From Porphyra umbilicalis (Eukaryota; Rhodophyta; Bangiophyceae; Bangiales; Bangiaceae): DNA of 64,000 nt. Under the pieces are notes generated by a model, which was not told the DNA's origin, did no database searches, and was given only the letters and a program-made list of their open reading frames with translations. Positions 1 to 9,531 of the stretch are shown piece after piece. The stretch covers positions 149,355-213,354 of the forward strand of contig KV918870.1 of assembly GCA_002049455.2 (NCBI GenBank), given 5' to 3'. Both the position numbers and the translations under genes were made by a program. Positions within the stretch are counted from its first letter, which is position 1; each line of letters starts with the position of its first letter.

Positions 1-144
1 GTCAACCAATGGGCGCCGTCGGTCTGGCCCCTGCTGAGAAAGAGCCTTCAGCTTGTTGCCCCACTCCCTGCACTCTGCGAGACAGCACAGAGCAGGGTCA
101 TGCACTGCGCCACACATCTTCCGCTGAAACAGCTGCCCCAGACT
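1..144 (-). other. partial open frame at window edge
   Basis: The minus strand is open for about 48 codons from a TGA near 145 to the window edge. It has a Met-Cys start-like codon after about ten residues and a scatter of Cys, Gln and Lys residues. I do not recognise it. It is too short to separate a real exon from chance, and it continues outside the window. Confidence 0.2.
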
Positions 145-189
145 TCAAAACCCGTGATGCGAGCCGCAGCCCTTCAGAGTACTGACCGA

Positions 190-625
190 AGCGGGTGTGG
201 CACGCGAGCCGGGACAACCACCAATTTGACTGACCCATGACTCGTCGCGTGCCAGAGACAAGCAGCTACGCTTCCAGGAAGATCCAGCGATGCATCGGCG
301 CTCAACCCAGATGGAAAACCGGCCGTTCCAGTGAGCCGCAAGTCCGCACAATCATATACCATAAGGTGATTGGTCTCAATTTGCTCAGCGTGTTCTGCTG
401 TCGCGTTCAGGGTCGATTGTGATTGAATTTGTGAATCGATCGTCGACGAGGTTTTCGAAGAGATTGGCAGCCCAGATCCACGGATGAATCCGATCGTCAT
501 CATCCGCGTTCCGGCTGGAAGCAACGGCAGTCGCCGTGGCTGTCGCGCACCGCGTTGTCGCCAAAATGTGACAGATTGTGTGGTGTTGGACGTCTGTCGC
601 GGTCTTTCGGGTGCTCATTCGGCGA
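190..625 (-). repeat. dispersed repeat family A, copy 1
   Basis: Read on the minus strand, this segment is closely similar to 34930-35330 on the plus strand. The best block starts with a stretch meaning 'phage-like' only in length, about 400 bp, and includes the shared peptide run STLNATAEHAEQIE and GLSADASLDLPG in one frame. Similarity covers both coding-looking and non-coding-looking parts, so it is a mobile or duplicated DNA segment rather than a proven gene. No terminal repeats or target duplications were found. Confidence 0.7.
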
Positions 626-1331
626 AGCGCAGCCCCTCGGCGGGGCGCGCCTGGCTCAACGGTAGAGGTACGCTGTCTTCCGGAGTGAAATTTTTCGTCT
701 TCCCTTCCCCTTGCGACTGGCGAAAGGCCGTAAGAAGGGCCCCCAGAGCGATTCTAAGTCGGAAGCCGGCAACCAATTGTCGTCACAGAAACACGTTCCA
801 CCACTCACTGCCCGGAGTTCCTTGCATGATTTGGGCACTCGTTGCAGCGTCCGACTCGTGCGGTCGCCCGATCGCCGTCGCCACCCGCCCCCTCGCTCCC
901 GCCTCCCCCCCTCGGCGCGACAGACTCGCCCCGCAGGGTGGACCTGCACCTCGGAGGCGCTCCACCTTTGCTAGAGGGCATCTCCACACGTACTGGGACG
1001 CCTCTATTGTAGGGGGAGGTCGTGCATATTTTTTCCCCCTTGCTGAGAGCGGTCTGTGCCAGGCACATGGTGGCCCCAACCCCGACCGAGCTGTGGTGGG
1101 CGCGTTGTTCTCCCTCCTTTTTCCCAGTTCCCACCCCGTCTCCCTCTGCCATCTGCAACGACAAACGATGTACTCTTTGCCCTACGTTAAGGAAACGGCC
1201 CACTGCGTCGCCCATCTCGCCGTAACCCATGTTCCACCACCCCACCGCCACGCAGCAACCCCACCGCGCCCACACCTGCACCCCGACCCCCCCCCCCCCC
1301 AAAGGGACCTCCATCACAGGAAATCCTCACG
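626..1331. other. no recognisable gene; flank of hAT gene
   Basis: Nothing convincing is coded here. The stretch lies 3' of the hAT gene (minus strand) and includes a C-rich tract at about 1287-1302. The left terminus of the hAT element should be in or beyond this stretch, but no inverted terminal repeat matching 19.6-19.9 kb was found by eye. Confidence 0.4.
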
Positions 1332-2906
1332 CTAGAACTCAAAAAAGCTGTCAACGATGGCATCGAGGTCCTCTGCATGGATGGGGGTGTCGTCGACGCC
1401 GTCTCCATCGCTGTCTGCCAGCCAGTCGCCATCGGCGTCCATCGCCAGAGCCTCGCCAATGGCAGCAGCCACGTCCAGCGGTGGGCCTCCGGGTGCCCCC
1501 GGGCCGCCCAAGGTAGCCAAAGCGGCAGCGACAGCATCCTCCACGTGCGCACGGCGTCCATCCTCACCCCCGCCGGGGACCTCCAACTCGCCGCCAGCAC
1601 CTCCACGACCACCTTCTGCGGCCGGGGGGGGGGGTTGGCACCTGCTGGGGGGGGGGCGCGGCGCCGTCGGGGGGGGGGGCACGGGGCCGGCGAGGTGCGG
1701 GTGGGCGGCACCGGGAGCCCCGGCGGGGGCCACAATGAGTCCTCCTAGCGCCCCGTCGAGGCCCCCGACGTCAACCAGCCGAATAAACAACTGCTCCACA
1801 GGAGACCTGGCGTAATCGCCGATGATATCGCCCCGCTGAAGTTGATTCTCGTTGACGACGATGCGCCACTGCTTGTCCACCTTGTCGTCGAGGGTGCGGC
1901 TGCGTGTGCGGGACAGCACGACGGAGAGGGCCTTTAACATACGCTCCGAGCCGGCCGAAGACGTCGGAAAGGAAAAGAGCCGGCTAGCCAAAAAGTGAAG
2001 CGTCGGCCATTGCGTTCCTTACAGCTCCCACCCCGTTGCGGGGTGCAGCAGCCGGCCGGACATGGCCGAGGTGCGCACGTTTGTTTGTCGTAGGAAGCTC
2101 CCCAGCTCCCGTAGGATGATGTCCTTCAAAGCCGAGTCGCCGTCACAGAGGATGTGCACAGCCCGTCCGCGGGTGGTTAGCAAGTACTCGCCGCCCCAGA
2201 GGTCCACGCCAATCTGCTGGCGGCAGGGGGCGTAAAAGAGGTCCAGAAAGAAGGAAAGGACCATCAGGGGATGGGAGTAGGAGCAAACCCATGCACCAAA
2301 CAGTCCGAAACGAAAGAGCGCGTCTCACCGAGCACACCAAATACATGCCCACGCAATACAATATACAACGCGGCAAATAAACCCAAGACGGAGAAGAGAG
2401 GAGAGGTGTCCGCCTCGAGCGATGCGGAGATGCGGAAAAGTAGTTGGAGGCACGGCAGCAGGTCTTTGGCAGTAGACTCAGCGGCTGCGTCGTTGACGGC
2501 GGCGGCGACGGCGGGAGGGACGGCGAAGGCAAAACCAGCCGGCTTGTGGGAGTTGAAAAGTAGTACCCTTCGAAGGCCTGGACGGTTGTCGATGAAAAAT
2601 TGCAACGTCAGGCTCTGCCCAACCCAGCGGGTGGGGCTAAACGTCCGGAGCTCGTTGGTCTTGATGCCCGCCGCCTTCTGAGAGACACGGTCCTCCACCA
2701 ACTCCGCGCGCCCCCTCACACCGCGCCGAAAAAATACGGTCCCGGCAATGACCAGCTTGAGCATTGTAGCAAGCGGCGCCCGGGCACACAGCTCTTTGCT
2801 GATCAGGTTCACAGCGTGCGCAAAGCAGCCGTATGAGGCCAGCACCAGCCCGTCGGCCTGGGTGGCGGCCCGCATGGACACCATGACGGACGCGTTGTCA
2901 GAGCAT
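1332..2906 (-). pseudogene. hAT-family transposase, C-terminal part
   Basis: This is the C-terminal part of a hAT transposase cut at 2906 by a gypsy element; the N-terminal part is at 18782-19572. Right after the cut it reads CSDNASVMVSMRAAT, then CFAHAVNLISKEL and TRWVGQS, as in the catalytic region of hAT (DUF659-type) transposases. The frame changes near 2265-2390 (indel or intron), then HPLMVLSFFLD follows. The hAT dimerisation motif is plain at about 1900-2015: QWPTLHFLASRLFSFPTSSA followed by GSER. An in-frame TAA at 2019-2021 stands just before it, where related proteins have an aromatic residue. The tail (about 1332-1800) is Pro/Gly-rich and ends in an Asp-rich DADGDWLADSDGDG segment. 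With the insertion, the stop and the frame change this copy cannot make transposase. Confidence 0.85.
2902..2906. repeat. target-site duplication of gypsy element 1, left copy
   Basis: AGCAT precedes the 5' LTR here and recurs at 18782-18786 directly after the 3' LTR. A 5-bp duplication is usual for Ty3/gypsy integrases. It defines the ends of the element and shows that a single insertion split the hAT gene. Confidence 0.85.
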
Positions 2907-3636
2907 TGTGACGGTCCGTCACATGGCCCCCACACTCCGGGATCCAGATTCCCCGGAAATATGCCCCACTCACGCATATTTCAAATTGTTCCGTTGGCGA
3001 CCCACTTGTGATCATCTCGTGGCTCACCAACCACAACCGCAATCCCAATACTTCCCTGGGATTCATAACCCCCTCGAGCGGGCCCCTACTTAAGGGCCTA
3101 ATTTTGTGTAAACCCCACTTGGATTATCGACTTATGTTACTTTGTGCCCCTGACTCCGGGGCGCCGCGAGGGTGTCACGTAGCACCCTTCCCCCCCGCCT
3201 CTACTCAAGGCGGTATTCGAAGCTGCGGCCGTCCTCCGGGTTATGAGCCCAGTGGGCCCTGAGGAGAGGGCTTTCCGTGGGTCCTTTGAGGGTGTCTGAG
3301 GAGGGGTTTCCGAGGGTCCTTTGAGGGAGTCTGGGGAGGGTTTTCCGAGGGTCCTTTGAGGGTGTCTGAGGAGGGTTTTCCGAGGGTCCGAGGGGAACGG
3401 ATGGGATAAGAGGGTGAGGCGTGAGTGTCGCCTCGAGGCCTTCGACGCGGGCAAGTAAACTTCCGGTCACACAACTCGTGTTTGTCGCTCGGGGCGCCTT
3501 CCCCCGGTCGACGCCGTGCGTGTGTGCTCTTCGGGGTTTCCTTCCGGGGCGGGTATTCCGCGACAGGACTACCCGGCGACACGTTTTGGCTCGCCCTCCC
3601 CCCAACTGGGTGGGGTGGGCTGAGCGTGTTGTCACA
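2907..3636 (+). repeat. 5' LTR of gypsy element 1
   Basis: The 730-bp LTR begins TGTGAC and ends GTCACA, a perfect 6-bp inverted end. It matches 18053-18781. Inside it, a 35-bp unit starting TTTCCGNGGGTCCTTTGAGG is repeated at 3272, 3307, 3342 and (partly) 3377. Promoter elements are expected in the LTR, but no clear TATA box was assigned. Confidence 0.9.
3272..3390 (+). repeat. 35-bp tandem repeat inside the LTR
   Basis: Three full units and one partial unit start at 3272, 3307, 3342 and 3377, exactly 35 bp apart. The core is CCGAGGGTCCTTTGAGGG. The same array is in the 3' LTR at about 18417-18536. Repeated blocks in U3 often act as transcription enhancers, but that role is inferred here. 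Confidence 0.8.
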
Positions 3637-3660
3637 TTTGGTGGAGCAGCAGGGGAGGAA
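3637..3660 (+). promoter_or_regulatory. candidate primer binding site of gypsy element 1
   Basis: Two bases after the LTR end, the sequence TGGTGGAGCAGCAGGGG begins at 3639. Its TGG start is what a site pairing with a tRNA 3' CCA end needs. The matching tRNA was not identified, so the call rests on position and the TGG start. Confidence 0.5.
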
Positions 3661-3720
3661 GGCAACTCAACCTTCCTCGGGGTGGTGGCGGTGCGCCCAC
3701 CCGCCTCGGGGGGAACCTAG

Positions 3721-4576
3721 TTGGTCCTCCTCCCCTTGGTGCCTAGCGCTGCGGGCGGTGCCCCGCAACGCCAGGTTTGGCTGAGTCCGGCCGGGTCGAT
3801 TGCCGATGGGGGGGGGAATGGAGACCCCCCTGGTGTCGAGGTGCCTGGTGCCGGGGCGGATGAGATTACCCCCCCCGGAGGCGGATCGTCGGTTGACGAT
3901 CGCCACACCAGTGCCGGCACCACGGATGCGGGTGCCCGCGGGGCGCGGACTTTGTTCCAACCCTTGCCCCCGGGCCTCGATCCGACTGGGACTCGCCCCC
4001 CGGCAGGCGCCCCCTCGGGTAGTACTCACCCCGAGGCGGTCCTGTCGGGTGCTGGCACTCATTTCGGCGTAGGACAGCTGCCCGAAGTTACCACGTGGGG
4101 CGGTGGGTCTGTGCCACCACCGGCACGGGAACCTGTGGGTGGGAGCTCTAGTCGTGCTCCCCCAGGTTCACGGAGTGCCAAGGGTACCCCGGCGCTTGAG
4201 CACGGCGCCGGGACCCACGGTATCGGTCCCCCGGCCCTCGGGCCCGGTGGGAGATCCCCTCTCGGTGCTTGGGAGGGGGGGGCGATGCCAGGATCGGCAC
4301 GGGAGCCTGCAGGCGGGAGCTGTAGTCGTGCTCCCCCAGGCTCACGGGTTGCCAGGGATGGCCCGGGTCTCGAGTGGCGAGACGCCGTGGCCGAGGTCGT
4401 TCGGTCCGAAGTTACCCGATCGCTAGTTACGATGTTGAGGGGCTCTACGCCCAGGCCCGCTGAGCCGCGGGGCCGAGCCCGACGCTCTGCTCGTCGGCGC
4501 CGACGCGACTACTCGTCGTCGTCGTCGACCACTGACGTCTCCCGCTCGGGGGACGAGTCAGCAGTTGCGGCCCTAC
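3721..4576 (+). pseudogene. gag: gag of gypsy element 1, N-terminal part
   Basis: This is the open 5' part of gag, cut at 4576 by the copia element. It is rich in Gly, Pro and Ala and ends in a basic, serine-rich run (RRSARRRRRDYSSSSS). Removing the copia element plus one copy of its target duplication brings this frame into register with 9537-11014, so the frame was intact before insertion. The first in-frame ATG is only at 4285. Translation may start there or at a non-ATG codon, or the true start may lie in another frame, so the N-terminus is uncertain. Confidence 0.7.
4572..4576. repeat. target-site duplication of copia element, left copy
   Basis: CCTAC sits directly outside the left LTR and recurs at 9532-9536 directly outside the right LTR. 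This 5-bp duplication proves insertion of the copia element into gypsy gag. Confidence 0.9.
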
Positions 4577-4992
4577 TGTTGAAACGCAGTGGGGATAGGG
4601 GTTGGGGGACCACGGTGAAGTGGTTGAGTGGCTTGAGCTTGTGTGTGTGTGCCAACGTGCTTTGTTGGTTGTCCTAAGGATCGCCCGCCTCTCCCAACCG
4701 AGAGCACCTCTCAAATAGTCCCCACCGGCCCAAGTGCTCCCCCCTCTCGCGCCCACACCGACGCCCACGCCCTCGCACCAAATCGAATCACTCACCAAAT
4801 CAAAAGCCACTAGAGCAAAGCGAAGATCAAATCCAAAACATGCCAAAAGTAACGCCCCAAGATCACCCAACACGAATGTGTGCAACTTGACCACGTCTTG
4901 CAAATGTCCCATGTGGGGTACCATAAGGGTCACCGACCATCGTCCAACCGCGAACCGCCAGTGGAGTCGGCGACGAGCATCACAGTCCAACA
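4577..4992 (-). repeat. 3' LTR of copia element
   Basis: The LTR is 416 bp, begins TGTTG and ends CAACA on the plus strand, and is the same length as 9116-9531 with no difference seen. On the element strand it is preceded by a purine-rich tract complementary to 4993-5005 (CTCCTCCTTGCTT), the likely plus-strand primer. Confidence 0.93.
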
Positions 4993-5027
4993 CTCCTCCT
5001 TGCTTGTTGCCGCGGCGGTTCTTGTTT

Positions 5028-8000
5028 TCAGCAAAGCCCCATGGCCTCGATATGCTTGTCGTGCTTGGTCTTGCCGAGCTCCTTCGTCATCGGGTCCGCC
5101 ACCATGTCGTCCGTTGCACAATGCTCCAATGTCACCTTGTCCGTCGTGATGGCCTCGCGCACAAAGTGGTAGCGAATGTCGATGTGCTTAGTGCGCTTGT
5201 GCTCGACGGGGTTCTTGGAGAAGTCAATGCACCCGCTGTTGTCGACCTTGATGTTGATCGGCCCGCCCCAGATCGCTGTCCGCAGCCCTTGAGTTGCCAC
5301 GCTTTGCACGAGCTTGTTGAGCCAAACAGCTTCCTTGCTGGCCTCACATAGAGCCATGTACTCAGCTTCCATCGTCGACAGCGCCACCGTCTTCTGCAAC
5401 TTAGAACCCCAGCTGACGGCTGCTCCGCCAAAGATGAAGGTGAAGCCCGTCGTCGAACGTCGCGTCTCGTGGTCACCCGCCCAGTCGGCATCAATAAAGC
5501 CTTGTAGAGCACAGGAAGAGTTCTTGTCGAAGACCAGCCCCTTGTCCATCGAACCCTTGGCGTACCGTAGAACGCGCTTGATCGCCGCCCAATGCTCCTT
5601 GCCGTAGCACGAAACAAACCGACTCAGCTTCCCGATAGCGAAGGCGAGGTCAGGACGTGTCCCGACCATCAGGTACATCAGACTGCCCACAGCTTCGCGG
5701 TAGGGCAGCGTGTCGTCGCTCTCGTCGGCCTTGACCAGCTGCAGGCCCACCTCCAGCGGCGTTCCGATCGGGTTGCACTCCGCCATCCCGAACTTCTCCA
5801 GCACTTGCGCCGCGTACTTGCCCTGCGACAGCTTGAGGGTGCCCAACGCCTTGTCACGCCTAATCTCTAGCCCGAGGATGACCTTCGCCTCGCCCAGGTC
5901 CTTCATCTCAAAACGCTGGTGCAGAGCGTCCTTAATCTTGTGGATCGCCGCCAGGCTTGATGCCACCAACAGTAGATCGTCGACGTACACCAGGACGATG
6001 ATGATTTCGCCGTCATCCATGAGGAGGTAAAGGCATGCATCCGGGTCAATGTTATTGAACCCTTGTGACTTGAGGAAGTCGTCGAGTTTGGCGTACCACA
6101 TCTTGGGAGCTTGCTTCAGCCCATACAGCGCTTGGAGGAGACGACACACCTTGTCAGGATACGTCGGATCGACATAGCCGTCTGGCTGCTCCATGTAGAC
6201 CTCCTCGTCAAGGTCGCCGTTGAGGAATGCCGTCTTGACGTCCATCTGATGTAGCTCCCACCCGTTCGCCGCCGTCATCGCCAGGATGCATCGGATGGTA
6301 GTGAACTTGGCCACCGGCGCGAACGTCTCGTTGAAGTCGAGCCCCTTGATCTGCCGGTTCCCCATGAAGCACAGGCGCGCCTTGTGCCGCGTCGTGTTGT
6401 TCCCGTTCTTGTCAACCTCGTTCTTGACCTTGTACACCCACTTGCCCTTCAGCACGCGTCGACTGGCAGGGCGATCCGTCAAGCGCCAAGTCTTGTTCTT
6501 GCGGATGGCCTCCATATCCTCGTCCATGGCAATCTGCCACTTAGCCGATTCCTGCCCTTGAACGGCTCGCACGTACGTCTTAGGCGCCTTGTGAGCAACC
6601 AGGCTCACCGGGCGCCAGTACTCGACAGGTGGTCGCCGCGCTCTGCCGCTCCGACGCAGCGTGTCTTGAGAGCCGCCACAACCTTGATTGTCGTCCGCGG
6701 ACTTGTCAGATCCATCGTCTTGCTTGTCATCCTTGTCGTCATTGTCAGCATCTACGTCTTCGCCGTCGCTTGTAGAACGCAAGCCCGTCTCGACTTCGAC
6801 GTTTTCGTCTCCGGGGAGCTCCTCTGCAACTTCTGCCACCTCGCTTACGTTCGTCTCGGCGAAAACGACGCTTCGTGCCTTGACGACCTTGCCGTCGTCG
6901 AGGATGACCTTGTACGCCTTGCTGCCGTCGGGATAGCCTAAGAAGACGCCCTTCGCCGCCTTGTCGCCAAACTTGCCGTCGATGTGACTCTTGTGCAGCA
7001 CCACCCAGCATGTCGACCCAAACACCCGCATGTGGCTTACGTCGGGCTTCTTCCCGGTCCACAGCTCAAAAGGCGTCTTGCCGACGGGAAGCGCCCGGCT
7101 GGTGACGCGGTTCTTGATGTACACCGCCGTCTTGATGGCATCCGCCCAAAGATCCTGATCGACGTCCTTGTGTCGCATCATGGTGCGAGCCATCTCCACG
7201 AGAACTCGGTTGAGCCGCTCAGCAACCCCGTTCTGCTGCGGCGTGTCGGGCACCGTGGTCTGGTGCGTCGTGTCGTTCTCATCGTGAAGAGCCTTGAATG
7301 CGTTCGACACATACTCGCCGCCATTGTCGGAGCGTAGGATCTTGATCTTGGTTCCCGTGTGCAGCTGGGCCTTCGTCAGCCACTTCTTGTACTCAGAGAG
7401 CAGATCGCTCTTCTTCTGCAGGAAGACCACGTCGGTCCAACGGGAGAAGTCGTCGGTGAAGGTGCCGAAGTAGAGCGCACCGCCACGCGACGCCTCCGAC
7501 ATTGGCCCGCCCAGGTCCGAGTGCACGAGCTGCAGGCGCTTGATCACTCGACCTCCTCCTGCACTAGGCATAGGCGTCATAGCCGCCTTCCCATACACGC
7601 ACGGCTGGCAGACGTCCTTGACCGCCATGGAAGAGCACTTGAGTCCATCGATGTCCTTGTTTTTGATCATCCGCTTAACGCCAGCCACGTTGACGTGCCC
7701 AAGGCGCTCATGCCAGAGCTGAAGAGAGGCCACCGCAGCAACATCCGACAGTGGGGCCATGTCCAGGTGGTAGAGCCCACTCTTCCGCGTGCCGCACGCA
7801 GCGACCTTGTCGCTAATCTTGATGATCGTCTTACCGCCCTTGAATGACACTTCCGCACCACGCTCCTCCATCGTGCCGACCGACATGAGGTTGAAGCCCA
7901 TGGTAGGAACATGGAGCACCTTCTCCAACTTGATCTTGCGCGTCTTGCCGTGTGCGATGACATTGAGCACGACGGTTCCGACGCCCGCCGTGGCTACGGA

Positions 8001-8954
8001 CCCCTTGTCACCCATGGTGACGCTGCGTCCCGTAGTCGTCTGGTAGTCGTCGAAGCACCCGCGCATCCAGCACATGTGTGCAGACGCCGCAGAATCGACA
8101 AGCCACGACTTGGAGATGTCATCGGTGTCAGCCGCATTGCCCACCAAACAGATGGCGTCGTCGCTGTCGCTACCATCGTCAGCCGCAATCGCGGCCACCT
8201 TGTCCTGTCTCTGCTTCTTGGCCTTGAGCTCTGGGCAATCGTGAGAGATATGCCCAAACTTATGGCAGTAGTAACACTCGATCTTGGAGAGGTCACCACG
8301 GCGGCCTTGACCTCGATAGTTGGCGCCGACGAGTGCCATGTCGCCAATGCGCTTGGTCGACGTTGACTTGTCCGCCTGCCGCCGCTCCTCCTGAAGCAAG
8401 CGGCTCTTGACAAAGTCGAGTCTCAGCTCGTCCTCGCCCTTGGCGTCGAGAGCCACCAGCAGGTTCTCGTACTTGGACGTCAGCCCGTTGAGGACACTCA
8501 TAGCAACGTCCATCTCCGTCACCTCGCCGCCCATGGCCTTGAGGTTCTCGCCGAGGTTGCGCACGCGGTTGATGTAGCCCAGCATGCCCTCCCCGACGGT
8601 CATTTCGACGGTGTAGAACTCGCGTCGCGCCTTCATCTTGTTCATCAAACTCTTGCGCTGGAAGACACCTTGCAGCGTCGACCACATTTCTGCCGTCGTC
8701 TTGCAGCCCGACACGTGCTCAAGCTGCTCAGATCTAAGGGTGAGCCCGATGATGGCGCTCGCCTTCGTGTCTCGACGCTTCCACACCGCCAACTCGCGGG
8801 CATCCGCGTCCGTCGGCTTGCCGTCTTCTTCAAGCATATCGTCCAGGTCGCGCAGCGCGAGGACCATCTTGATGCGCTGACGCCACTCGTGGAAGTTCGT
8901 CTCCGTCAACTTGTCGATCTTGATGCCGCCCATGCCGGCAGCGCCTCCGTCCAT
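5028..8954 (-). CDS. gag-pol: copia gag-pol polyprotein
   Basis: A 1308-residue polyprotein starting at ATG 8952-8954; a second ATG eight codons on could also serve. Domains in order: UBN2-type gag (about 10-200); CCHC zinc knuckle CYYCHKFGHISHDC at about 226; aspartic protease DSAAS at about 286, a variant of the usual D-S/T-G; GAG-pre-integrase with WHERLGH near 415; integrase core from about 475 with DDFSRW, SDNGGEY (about 540) and PQQNGVAERLNR; reverse transcriptase with MDVKTAFLNGDL and YVDDLLLV (about 988); RNase H with DADWAGD (about 1154) and STMEAEYMAL. Integrase before RT is diagnostic of Ty1/copia. All catalytic regions are present, and there are no stops. Gag and pol are in one frame, so the Gag:Pol ratio must be set some other way than frameshifting. 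Confidence 0.96.
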   Translation of the reverse strand: MDGGAAGMGGIKIDKLTETNFHEWRQRIKMVLALRDLDDMLEEDGKPTDADARELAVWKRRDTKASAIIGLTLRSEQLEHVSGCKTTAEMWSTLQGVFQRKSLMNKMKARREFYTVEMTVGEGMLGYINRVRNLGENLKAMGGEVTEMDVAMSVLNGLTSKYENLLVALDAKGEDELRLDFVKSRLLQEERRQADKSTSTKRIGDMALVGANYRGQGRRGDLSKIECYYCHKFGHISHDCPELKAKKQRQDKVAAIAADDGSDSDDAICLVGNAADTDDISKSWLVDSAASAHMCWMRGCFDDYQTTTGRSVTMGDKGSVATAGVGTVVLNVIAHGKTRKIKLEKVLHVPTMGFNLMSVGTMEERGAEVSFKGGKTIIKISDKVAACGTRKSGLYHLDMAPLSDVAAVASLQLWHERLGHVNVAGVKRMIKNKDIDGLKCSSMAVKDVCQPCVYGKAAMTPMPSAGGGRVIKRLQLVHSDLGGPMSEASRGGALYFGTFTDDFSRWTDVVFLQKKSDLLSEYKKWLTKAQLHTGTKIKILRSDNGGEYVSNAFKALHDENDTTHQTTVPDTPQQNGVAERLNRVLVEMARTMMRHKDVDQDLWADAIKTAVYIKNRVTSRALPVGKTPFELWTGKKPDVSHMRVFGSTCWVVLHKSHIDGKFGDKAAKGVFLGYPDGSKAYKVILDDGKVVKARSVVFAETNVSEVAEVAEELPGDENVEVETGLRSTSDGEDVDADNDDKDDKQDDGSDKSADDNQGCGGSQDTLRRSGRARRPPVEYWRPVSLVAHKAPKTYVRAVQGQESAKWQIAMDEDMEAIRKNKTWRLTDRPASRRVLKGKWVYKVKNEVDKNGNNTTRHKARLCFMGNRQIKGLDFNETFAPVAKFTTIRCILAMTAANGWELHQMDVKTAFLNGDLDEEVYMEQPDGYVDPTYPDKVCRLLQALYGLKQAPKMWYAKLDDFLKSQGFNNIDPDACLYLLMDDGEIIIVLVYVDDLLLVASSLAAIHKIKDALHQRFEMKDLGEAKVILGLEIRRDKALGTLKLSQGKYAAQVLEKFGMAECNPIGTPLEVGLQLVKADESDDTLPYREAVGSLMYLMVGTRPDLAFAIGKLSRFVSCYGKEHWAAIKRVLRYAKGSMDKGLVFDKNSSCALQGFIDADWAGDHETRRSTTGFTFIFGGAAVSWGSKLQKTVALSTMEAEYMALCEASKEAVWLNKLVQSVATQGLRTAIWGGPINIKVDNSGCIDFSKNPVEHKRTKHIDIRYHFVREAITTDKVTLEHCATDDMVADPMTKELGKTKHDKHIEAMGLC

Positions 8955-9101
8955 GATGTCGTCTTGTCGTAGCGCCCGACCTTGCCGAGCCGTGCGCCTT
9001 GACCGTCACGCCCTTGAACCACCTTGACCTCGTCTTCTTCGCACTTGCCGCGACCGTCGCGACCCCAGCTGGCACACCTTGCTCTTGTCACAGCCCCGGC
9101 T

Positions 9102-9115
9102 CTGGGCCCATAACC
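9102..9115 (-). promoter_or_regulatory. copia primer binding site for an internal initiator-tRNA-Met segment
   Basis: The plus strand here reads CTGGGCCCATAACC and directly abuts the 5' LTR. This is the conserved anticodon stem-loop sequence of eukaryotic initiator tRNA-Met (CAU anticodon inside). The element RNA, read from the other strand, is therefore complementary to the middle of the tRNA and not to its 3' CCA end. Drosophila copia is known to prime from a tRNA-iMet 5' half in the same way. The 14-base match and its position make a chance match unlikely. Confidence 0.85.
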
Positions 9116-9531
9116 TGTTGAAACGCAGTGGGGATAGGGGTTGGGGGACCACGGTGAAGTGGTTGAGTGGCTTGAGCTTGTGTGTGTGTGCCAACGTGCT
9201 TTGTTGGTTGTCCTAAGGATCGCCCGCCTCTCCCAACCGAGAGCACCTCTCAAATAGTCCCCACCGGCCCAAGTGCTCCCCCCTCTCGCGCCCACACCGA
9301 CGCCCACGCCCTCGCACCAAATCGAATCACTCACCAAATCAAAAGCCACTAGAGCAAAGCGAAGATCAAATCCAAAACATGCCAAAAGTAACGCCCCAAG
9401 ATCACCCAACACGAATGTGTGCAACTTGACCACGTCTTGCAAATGTCCCATGTGGGGTACCATAAGGGTCACCGACCATCGTCCAACCGCGAACCGCCAG
9501 TGGAGTCGGCGACGAGCATCACAGTCCAACA
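9116..9531 (-). repeat. 5' LTR of copia element
   Basis: A 416-bp LTR, partner of 4577-4992; no difference was seen between the copies. It carries the element promoter by inference. The duplication CCTAC follows at 9532-9536. Confidence 0.93.

Larger units (their letters stand above)
4577..9531 (-). mobile_element. intact Ty1/copia LTR retrotransposon nested in gypsy gag
   Basis: A 4955-bp element transcribed from the minus strand. Its LTRs (416 bp each: 9116-9531 is the 5' LTR, 4577-4992 the 3' LTR) start TGTTG and end CAACA and look identical by eye. One ORF (5028-8954) holds gag, protease, integrase, RT and RNase H in copia order, without stops or frameshifts. The primer site abuts the 5' LTR and a purine tract abuts the 3' LTR. 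Identical LTRs plus an intact ORF mean a very recent insertion that may still be mobile. Confidence 0.95.

Noticed and set aside
645-720. tRNA-like D-arm sequence (GGCTCAACGGTAGAGG)
   Set aside because: The matching T-arm (GGTTCRA box) and a foldable acceptor stem are missing downstream.
1020-1075. GGTCTGTGCCAGG shared with 19826-19842 as a possible hAT terminal repeat
   Set aside because: The two copies are in the same orientation, whereas terminal repeats must be inverted. The shared length is only 13 bases.
4734-5351. Plus-strand frame starting in the copia LTR and running antisense to RNase H
   Set aside because: It is a shadow of the copia pol frame and LTR; its peptide carries no motif of its own.
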